From: JANXQG01 sp037147235
Lineage (GTDB): Bacteria; Planctomycetota; Planctomycetia; Pirellulales; Thermoguttaceae
Length of the DNA stretch: 13,327 bases
Assembly (NCBI GenBank): GCA_037147235.1
Contig: JBAWVO010000176.1
Location: 1 to 13,327 of the forward strand
Reading direction: 5' to 3'
Position numbers and translations under genes: made by a program
Notes under the pieces: model-generated
Databases searched by the model: none
What the model saw: the letters and a program-made list of their open reading frames with translations, nothing else
What the model was told of the DNA's origin: nothing
Part shown: positions 1 to 5,628 of the stretch, piece by piece
Numbering within the stretch: position 1 is the stretch's first letter
How the letters are laid out: each line of letters opens with the position of its first letter

Positions 1-61
1 ATACCCTGAAACACTACATGTTGTGGTCACGCCAGTCAAGGGGATACCCCATATGGATGAT

Positions 62-207
62 TGGTAGCCAAATCTCCGGAAGAGTAACCGGAGAGCGGGG
101 GAACCAAAGAATCGGCAGAAATTAAGCCGCTTCCGGGGCGAAGGCGTGGTCCATCCAGGCCGGAGTACTTTCAAGCTCTAGCCCGTCAGCTAACCTCGTC
201 GGCAGGC
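62..207 (+). promoter_or_regulatory. ydaO/yuaA-type c-di-AMP riboswitch aptamer
   Basis: The leader carries the sequence blocks that define the ydaO/yuaA riboswitch class. GGGGGAACCAA lies at 97-107, a GGGGCGAA block (usual form GGGGUGAA) at 135-142, and the long conserved 3' segment AGCCCGTCAGCTAACCTCG at 180-198, followed by TCGGC. A perfect 7-bp hairpin (73-79 with 88-94) directly precedes the first block, as expected for the helix before the GGGGAACCAA element. This class binds cyclic di-AMP and normally turns genes off when the ligand is abundant, often genes for potassium or osmolyte transport and cell wall remodelling. The next gene downstream is an APC/USP transporter, which fits. The outer P1 helix could not be drawn with certainty, so the edges are approximate. 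Confidence 0.88.
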
Positions 208-220
208 CGAATCGCGGCAA

Positions 221-254
221 GTGGATATTCAGTTCGAGTCAACTGAATCCGCAC
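221..254 (+). promoter_or_regulatory. leader hairpin downstream of the riboswitch
   Basis: ATTCAGTT (227-234) pairs perfectly with AACTGAAT (241-248) around a 6-nt loop. The stem can be extended outward by GTGGAT/ATCCGCAC pairs with a bulge. It starts 14 nt after the approximate end of the aptamer, where an expression platform is expected. No U-tract follows, so it is not a classical intrinsic terminator. Its role as terminator, antiterminator or spacer cannot be decided from sequence alone. Confidence 0.5.
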
Positions 255-293
255 CTCGCGGCATTTCGGACCTAGTTGAATGGACCTTCCGTG

Positions 294-330
294 ACTGCGC
301 ACACGAGGGATTCCCTGTTTTGTGCGCTGT
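294..330 (+). promoter_or_regulatory. hairpin abutting the Shine-Dalgarno site of the transporter gene
   Basis: ACTGCGCACA (294-303) pairs with TGTGCGCTGT (321-330) with one mismatch, and an inner AGGG/CCCT pair is possible. The hairpin ends immediately before GAGG (331-334), the likely ribosome binding site of the start at 346. The stem contains the alternative GTG codon at 322, which argues against translation starting there. Its position suggests it could tune access to the ribosome binding site, possibly under riboswitch control; that is inference. Confidence 0.45.
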
Positions 331-345
331 GAGGCATTGTATCTG

Positions 346-3126
346 ATGTCTGGTCGCGTTTCTGATGCGTCTTCTGGTAATTCTTCTACCTCCCCGGCGG
401 TGAATCCCCTGCGCCGCCCGATCCAAGTCATCGTCGTCAGTAGCGTGATGTTTACGTTCATCTCCTACTGGCGCATCGCTGCGGTAGTGCTTGGCGACCT
501 CGCCAGCACCGCATATTACATCGGCGGCATAGTCGAGAACTCCATCGGCCCTGCGGCACCGTGGTGCATTCTCGCCGTGATGTTGTTCAGTTATGCCGTG
601 CGTTCGGTTTACATCGAAAGTTGTTCGTTGTTTGTTCGAGGCGGTGTCTACCGGGTGGTCAAGGAGGCCATGGGCGGATTCCTGGCCAAGCTTTCAGTCT
701 CTGCATTGATGTTCGATTACGTCTTGACCGGTCCCACCAGTGCTGCCTCGGCTGGCCAATACATCATGGGACTGCTTTTGGATTCGCTGGCCCTCCTGAA
801 TCCCGCATTGCGGGTTGATCCCGACACGGCAGACTATATTCGTCGCTGGGGATCGGTGGTGATTGCCTGCGCGATCACTCTCTACTTCTTTCGACAGAAC
901 CTGCTGGGTATCCATGAATCGAGCGGCAAGGCGGTGAAGATAATGATCGTCACGACCGTTGTGGCAGTGGTGCTGCTGGTGTGGTGTTTCGTCACCCTGG
1001 CGATATGGGGTCCCGCCAACCGCGTACCGCTGATGCCTGACCTGTCTCCGAAGGTGGAATACCAGACCGTCCCGGCAAAAGATTCCAATTCGGGTACGAC
1101 AGCTCCGGATGCGCGCCAGCGCTTGGTTGACCTTGGCTTTTCGGACAAGGAGGTGTGGAAGTTGGGGCCGGACGGCCAGCCCGCTCCAAAAATCGAGAAC
1201 GGCCAGCCTGTGCCGCGGATCAATGAGGCGACCGGGCGACAGGAAGATCCGTTGGGCTTTATCAACTGGCTGTGGCCCGGCCTCGCACGGCAACTGCACG
1301 AGCGAGGCAGTTGGTTGAGTATCGTCGGGGTGGTCGGGTTGCTGATCGCTTTCGCACACTCGATCCTGGCCATGAGCGGTGAGGAAACGCTGGCCCAGGT
1401 TTACCGCGAAGTTGAATCGCCCAAGTTACCGAACTTCAAGAAGGCGGCATTCATCGTGTTTATTTACAGCCTAGGGCTAACGGCAACGGTTTCGTTCCTG
1501 GCGGTGCTGTTGATTCCTAATGAAGTCCGCATGAAGTTCTACTCAGATAACCTCATTGGCGGATTGGCGATGAGCGTGATCGGGCCGCCAACTGCCCGAC
1601 TGGTGCTCAACGCGGCAGTGGTAATCGTTGGTTTCCTGATCCTTTCTGGCGGTGTCAACACAGCGATCATTGGCTCCAACGGCGTGCTGAACCGCGTAGC
1701 CGAGGACGGCGTGATGCCCGACTGGTTTCTCAAACCGCACCGTCGCTATGGGACAACCCACCGCGTGCTGTACCTGATCGTCGGCATGCAGCTTGCCGTG
1801 ATCATCCTCAGTCGTGGCAATATGTATGTTTTGGGCGAGGCATACGCTTTTGGCATTGTGTGGAGCTTTGCCCTTAAGGCGATGGCCATGGTCGTACTCC
1901 GCTTTAAGGACCGTAGCCCTAGAGAGTTCAAGGTGCCGCTGAATGTCCGCATCCGCGGCGTCGAGGTGCCGATCGGGCTGACCTTGATCTTCGTAATTCT
2001 CCTATTGGCGGCCATCTTTAATACCTTGACCAAGGAGGTGGCCACGATCGGCGGTTCGGCCTTCACGGCGGTGTTCCTGGTCGTCTTCATAGTTTCAGAA
2101 AGGATTCACGAAAAGCGGCTGGGCGGAAGACATCACAAGCACATCGAGCAATTCAACCAGAAGACGGCCGAAGCGATCAATCCCCAGGCATTGAATCTCG
2201 ACAAGCCCTTCCGCAAGTTGGTGGCGATCCGTTCCACCAACAATCTCTTCATGCTCGAGAAGACCCTTGCGGAAACCGATCCCGATACCACCGACGTGGC
2301 CGTGATGACGGCCCAAGTGGCCCAGCGCGGCGACACGTCCGGTGAAGGGCCGGAACTGGACGATTACGCCCGCACTCTGATGTCGGCGGTCGTCGATCGC
2401 GCGGAGAAGGCGGGCAAGCACGTCCAGCCGATGATTGTGCGAACCAACAATCCGTTATTTGCCGTGATCAACGCAGCCCGCGACTTGAATGCCCAGGAAT
2501 TGATCCTGGGGGCGTCGAATGTTTATTCGGCCGACGAACAGATCGAGCAGATTGCCTTCTACTGGTTCAACCTTCACGATGGAACGCCGCAACCGCTGAC
2601 CATTCGCATCCTCGGCCCCAACCGCGACCTCTATTTCGATCTGGCCGGCGGTAACCGCATTCCCAAGCTCGGCGAACGCCGCGCCCGATCGGTGACAGAC
2701 CTTCGCGGGGCGGGTATCGGTATCAGTCACGTGCTGCTGTTGCACGACAGGACTGCGGTCGGTAGCGACCTCTTCTCGGACGTCTTGACGATGCTCGACC
2801 CATTGGTGTCGCTGACTGTCGTTCCCCTGTCTCAAACAGCGGCTGTATTGCCCGAGGGCGTTGTGGAGACCGATTGGCTCGAACAGGACTTGCTTCGTGC
2901 CAAGCGGTTGCGTCGCGAAGTATCGTGCAATGACCTGCCGCCGGGCGAATTGGCCGTTCAAGTGGCTGCGCTGGCGAGCCAGCTTCATTGCGACCTGATC
3001 ATGGTCGGCAAGCCGGAACTCTCTGACCTGCAAACGCCCCTGGACACCGAGGCGATCGCTCGCGAAGCAAGCTGTGCAGTATGTGTCGTCACGCCCCCGC
3101 ACATTCCACAGGAAGCGGGTGAGTGA
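346..3126 (+). CDS. APC-superfamily permease with C-terminal USP-like domains, probable KimA-like K+ (or amino acid) transporter
   Basis: This is a predicted inner-membrane secondary transporter of 926 residues. Residues about 25-610 hold roughly a dozen hydrophobic segments. The first contains GDLASTAYYIGG (50-61), and RGGVYRVVKEAMGG (about 98-111) resembles the GGG-x-Y-x-V-x-K-E stretch of APC/KimA proteins. A hydrophilic insert of about 80 residues (229-312, rich in P, D, E and K) separates two membrane segments. From about 622 and again from about 792 the chain becomes soluble and resembles two tandem universal stress protein folds, the second ending with LIMVGKPE and CAVCVVTPP. The usual USP nucleotide-binding glycine motif is not evident. 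It is longer than B. subtilis KimA (about 600 residues). The ATG at 346 is preferred over the in-frame GTG at 322 because GAGG lies 11 nt upstream and the GTG is buried in a hairpin. The c-di-AMP riboswitch upstream favours potassium transport; amino acid transport remains possible. Confidence 0.85.
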   Translation: MSGRVSDASSGNSSTSPAVNPLRRPIQVIVVSSVMFTFISYWRIAAVVLGDLASTAYYIGGIVENSIGPAAPWCILAVMLFSYAVRSVYIESCSLFVRGGVYRVVKEAMGGFLAKLSVSALMFDYVLTGPTSAASAGQYIMGLLLDSLALLNPALRVDPDTADYIRRWGSVVIACAITLYFFRQNLLGIHESSGKAVKIMIVTTVVAVVLLVWCFVTLAIWGPANRVPLMPDLSPKVEYQTVPAKDSNSGTTAPDARQRLVDLGFSDKEVWKLGPDGQPAPKIENGQPVPRINEATGRQEDPLGFINWLWPGLARQLHERGSWLSIVGVVGLLIAFAHSILAMSGEETLAQVYREVESPKLPNFKKAAFIVFIYSLGLTATVSFLAVLLIPNEVRMKFYSDNLIGGLAMSVIGPPTARLVLNAAVVIVGFLILSGGVNTAIIGSNGVLNRVAEDGVMPDWFLKPHRRYGTTHRVLYLIVGMQLAVIILSRGNMYVLGEAYAFGIVWSFALKAMAMVVLRFKDRSPREFKVPLNVRIRGVEVPIGLTLIFVILLLAAIFNTLTKEVATIGGSAFTAVFLVVFIVSERIHEKRLGGRHHKHIEQFNQKTAEAINPQALNLDKPFRKLVAIRSTNNLFMLEKTLAETDPDTTDVAVMTAQVAQRGDTSGEGPELDDYARTLMSAVVDRAEKAGKHVQPMIVRTNNPLFAVINAARDLNAQELILGASNVYSADEQIEQIAFYWFNLHDGTPQPLTIRILGPNRDLYFDLAGGNRIPKLGERRARSVTDLRGAGIGISHVLLLHDRTAVGSDLFSDVLTMLDPLVSLTVVPLSQTAAVLPEGVVETDWLEQDLLRAKRLRREVSCNDLPPGELAVQVAALASQLHCDLIMVGKPELSDLQTPLDTEAIAREASCAVCVVTPPHIPQEAGE

Positions 3127-3487
3127 GAGGGATCGATCGGGCAATCCACAGGTCACGGCAAGTCTGCCCGTAGCTTACTTCTAGGTCCAGCGGTATCGCT
3201 AAGTCCTCCGTCAACCAGAGCGGGAGACAAGGCAACTGCAGTCCCGGTTTCACCTCATGATACCAGGTTTCCAGCCATCGGCTTCCCCCTCGCTCCCGCC
3301 AGCGGCAGGCAACCGCGTAGGTCGCAAGAGGCTGCGTACCCAACAAACGATCCGACCGGCCAATCAAAGCCAACAGATCAGCGTACAGATTGACGTTGCG
3401 CGAGGTCACCACGTCCACCAACACGAGTGACACACCTCGCTGAAAGGCGGAAGAAAATGATCGCGAAACGGCATGCGATGTTCCTCC
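3089..3487 (-). pseudogene. 5'-truncated DUF4058-family remnant
   Basis: The minus strand is open from just below a TAA at 3490-3488 to a stop at 3091-3089. It encodes a recognisable C-terminal piece: FQRGVSLVLVDVVTSRNVNLYADLL, then TYAVACRW, a W-x-HEV stretch and LPLWLTEDLAIPLDLEVSY ending in CRDLWI. I recognise this as the tail of a DUF4058-type family of about 250 residues common in planctomycetes, whose function is unknown. The N-terminal half is missing: no homologous-looking frame and no good start with a ribosome binding site is seen above 3487, where repeat-like DNA begins. The nearest start is a GTG at 3433, inside the conserved part. The 3' end runs antisense into the last 38 nt of the transporter gene. 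It is most likely a decayed gene; a short expressed protein cannot be excluded. Confidence 0.6.
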
Positions 3488-3546
3488 TTAGGACTGTCGC
3501 ACCAATAACTGTCGTGTTTTGCCCACTCGCCAAGCGGGGGGCAGAC

Positions 3547-3563
3547 GGCACACGGAGTGTGCC
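3547..3563. repeat. short perfect palindrome with a three-base loop
   Basis: GGCACAC GGA GTGTGCC is a perfect 7-bp stem with a 3-nt loop. It lies in the gap between the truncated DUF4058 remnant and the 3' end of the DUF4340 gene. It could help terminate transcription arriving from the minus strand, but no T-tract follows. It resembles a dispersed repeat I associate with planctomycete genomes, and it may mark the junction where the DUF4058 gene lost its 5' part. The rest of 3488-3608 shows nothing further. Confidence 0.5.
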
Positions 3564-3608
3564 TGTTACTTTTCTTGCGACACTTATTTCTGCGCCGATC
3601 CTCAATGA

Positions 3609-5510
3609 CTATTTGGGCGAGTCCTTCTGCAACTGTTCCAGCGTGGTGGCTGGACTGGCGGGCAGTGAATCGGAATCGCCGTGATTGTGATCATGGTCGT
3701 TGCCGACGGCACCCTTGGGAGGCTCTTTCTTCTTGACGATCTCCTTGCGATCGAGGTGGATTTTGGCGTAGGTCTGGCCGGGAATCACGTAGTACCACTG
3801 GGCAAAGCGGTCGCTAAGCTCTTTGGCGTGCTTCTTGCCGGCGACAACTTTGGCGTCATATTCCTCCTGCCGCCGCTTGTTCTCCTTTTCAATCTCTGCC
3901 CGCTGCGCGGCAAGTGCTTCGGGAGTCTTCACTTCCTTCTTCACATCGTCCTTCTTCACATCGTCCTTCTTCACTTCATCCTTCTTCACTTCATCCTTCT
4001 TCACTTCATCCTTCTTTGGCTCATCCTTCTTTGGCTCGTCCTTCTTTGGCTCGTCCTTCTTGGCCGAGTCGTCTTTCTTCAGTTCATCTTTCTTGGCATC
4101 ACCCTTCTTGTCGCCATCGGCCGGCTTGACTTCCTTGCCGTCTGCTTTTGTGTCAGGGGCTTTCTTCTCCGGGGTCTTCTCGACGGGTTTTTCCTCGGGC
4201 AACTTTTCCAAGACGGGCTTGGGAATGGCGTCCTTGTTGAAGTCGGCCGCCACGAACAGGTAGCGGTCCATGCCAGGTGAAGAATCGTCCTTCGCCTTGT
4301 CTACCTTCTCGGACTTCGCGTCGCCTTTCTTCTTCGCCTTCACAGCGGCGGAGGATTCGCCGGTCGTCACGCCGAAGCGGAGAATGTAGCGGGCACCATC
4401 GGCCAATTGCAGGGTGATGTCGCCGGAATTCGAGAGGATCTCCGCCGGACCATCCGGGTCTTTGCGATTGGGGACTACAAAGAACCCCCTTTCGATCAAC
4501 GTCTCCATGGTCGCGTCATCGAGTTTGCGAACACGCAAGTCGGCAGGCACCGCGCCGGGCTTTCGCTCGACATCGACAATCTTGAGGTCTTCCAGTGCCG
4601 ACTTTAGTGCGTCGAGATTCGTGACGTTCAATTCCTCGTCGGCCGCCATCGGCCGGGGGATCATGCTTTTCTTCGCTGGATCAAAAGTCAGATCCTGGAC
4701 GAGTTTCCAGGGCTGATCCCCAGCGGGCGTGTCCAGCACGAACTCCCCTTTTTGCGAAGATGCCAGCACGAGTTGGCCGCTGTTGTTCGCCATGGGCGTA
4801 AGACTGTAATCCTTGATTTCAACCTTCTTCAGGTCCATCGTGTTGAGTTTCAGCAGATTCGGCTCGATCCAATCCTCGAACCGCACCGAGAGCTTGCCGG
4901 TGTCCAGTTTAACGATATAGACCGGTTCCTTATCAGCGATCCGAATGTAGCACTGATCGGTTTGGTCGGATACCGGCTTGCCGATGATCGCGGAGGCGAG
5001 TTGACGCCCGGCGGCATCTTTCATCGTCACGCGCGTGCCGACTCCGTCGTCGCTGGACTTGACGTTCTTCGGATCGGGATCGACGACCCCAAAGCGATTA
5101 TAGGCCTTGCGCAGGGCCGTCTCATGATCCGCAGCCGCCGGATCTCCCTTCAATGCCCCAGCCTGGAAGCCGGGGGCTAGGCCGATAATCTTCAGATCGA
5201 TCAACGAATTGGCCGCCGCGGCCAGATGATCCTTGGAGTCGGCTGGGTATTTGCTGTGCGAAGGAATCACCCACAGACCATTGATCTTGGAGACTTCCAG
5301 GGCAACCGAATTACCTTTGGCCTGATCGAATTGAAGGATCTGTAGACTGTCGACGGCACCCGGTTCCTTGAACTCGGGAAACAGATTCTTGCCCAGCACG
5401 GCCGCCTCGCCCTTGATGGCCGCGACAGGACGGGTAAACCAAGCCACCGCGATAATCAACGCGGCTGCGGTCAGGAACCAAAGGGTTTTTGAATTTTCGT
5501 TGCAGTTCAT
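3609..5510 (-). CDS. membrane-anchored DUF4340 protein, auxiliary to the ABC system upstream
   Basis: This 633-residue protein has one N-terminal membrane segment (about 9-27) and a large extracytoplasmic part. Residues about 50-430 look like DUF4340: repeated beta-rich units with patterns such as VALEVSKINGLWVIP followed by YPADSKDHLAAAANSL. DUF4340 genes typically sit beside GldG-like ABC auxiliary genes, as here; their molecular role is not known. Residues about 440-530 are a Lys/Asp/Glu-rich low-complexity stretch with eight in-phase KKDE(P/V) or KKDDV units. A conserved-looking tail follows (FAQWYYVI and YAKIHLDRKEIV), and the last 30 residues contain NDHDHNHGDSD, a possible metal-binding patch. 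The start at 5510 is chosen because GGAGAG lies 8 nt upstream and the membrane segment begins immediately after it. A more distal in-frame ATG at 5699 would read through a repeat and the preceding gene. Confidence 0.85.
   Translation of the reverse strand: MNCNENSKTLWFLTAAALIIAVAWFTRPVAAIKGEAAVLGKNLFPEFKEPGAVDSLQILQFDQAKGNSVALEVSKINGLWVIPSHSKYPADSKDHLAAAANSLIDLKIIGLAPGFQAGALKGDPAAADHETALRKAYNRFGVVDPDPKNVKSSDDGVGTRVTMKDAAGRQLASAIIGKPVSDQTDQCYIRIADKEPVYIVKLDTGKLSVRFEDWIEPNLLKLNTMDLKKVEIKDYSLTPMANNSGQLVLASSQKGEFVLDTPAGDQPWKLVQDLTFDPAKKSMIPRPMAADEELNVTNLDALKSALEDLKIVDVERKPGAVPADLRVRKLDDATMETLIERGFFVVPNRKDPDGPAEILSNSGDITLQLADGARYILRFGVTTGESSAAVKAKKKGDAKSEKVDKAKDDSSPGMDRYLFVAADFNKDAIPKPVLEKLPEEKPVEKTPEKKAPDTKADGKEVKPADGDKKGDAKKDELKKDDSAKKDEPKKDEPKKDEPKKDEVKKDEVKKDEVKKDDVKKDDVKKEVKTPEALAAQRAEIEKENKRRQEEYDAKVVAGKKHAKELSDRFAQWYYVIPGQTYAKIHLDRKEIVKKKEPPKGAVGNDHDHNHGDSDSLPASPATTLEQLQKDSPK
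3941..4060 (-). repeat. eight tandem 15-bp units inside the DUF4340 gene
   Basis: Eight consecutive 15-bp units are in exact phase. On the plus strand they read TCACATCGTCCTTCT twice, TCACTTCATCCTTCT three times, then TTGGCTCATCCTTCT once and TTGGCTCGTCCTTCT twice. Each encodes one five-residue unit (KKDDV, KKDEV or KKDEP). Neighbouring units are identical at nucleotide level while more distant ones differ, as expected of recent duplication by slippage. Unit length is a multiple of three, so copy-number changes keep the frame. Confidence 0.92.
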
Positions 5511-5542
5511 GTTTATCTCTCCGAGCTTGAATTCAAGATAAT

Positions 5543-5602
5543 GTAGGATGGATCTCCGAGTCCGTCCGCGAAAGTAAGGACGGACCCGGAGGTCCATCCT
5601 AC
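5543..5602. repeat. 60-bp inverted-repeat element between two cotranscribed genes
   Basis: A 25-bp arm at 5543-5567 (starting GTAGGATGGATCTCCGAG) is the inverted complement of 5578-5602 with 23 of 25 matches, around a 10-nt loop. The transcript would fold into a very stable hairpin. It occupies most of the 118-bp gap between the fused permease gene and the DUF4340 gene. No U-tract follows on the minus strand, so it does not look like a standard terminator. The GTAGGATGGACCTCCGGGTCCGTCC motif resembles a dispersed planctomycete repeat, suggesting a small mobile or REP-like element. It could adjust relative expression of the two genes by stabilising or processing mRNA. Confidence 0.8.
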
Positions 5603-5628
5603 AAATCCGACGAAAATATTTCCGCTCC

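Noticed and set aside
21..48. TTGTGG and GATACC as a promoter for the riboswitch leader
   Set aside because: Spacing is 16 bp but the match to the -10 consensus is poor, and promoter consensus in planctomycetes is uncertain.
322..345. GTG at 322 as the transporter start
   Set aside because: It lies inside a 10-bp stem, lacks a ribosome binding site, and adds residues with no obvious role. ATG at 346 has GAGG upstream.
3941..4060. Tandem repeats as a possible CRISPR array
   Set aside because: The units are 15 bp, contiguous, without spacers, and in frame with a protein.
3681..4280. Plus-strand open frame rich in Leu/Ile/Phe that looks like a membrane protein
   Set aside because: It is the complement of the 15-bp Lys/Asp repeat array and of charged coding sequence in the DUF4340 gene; the hydrophobicity is an artefact of reading AAG/GAC codons backwards.
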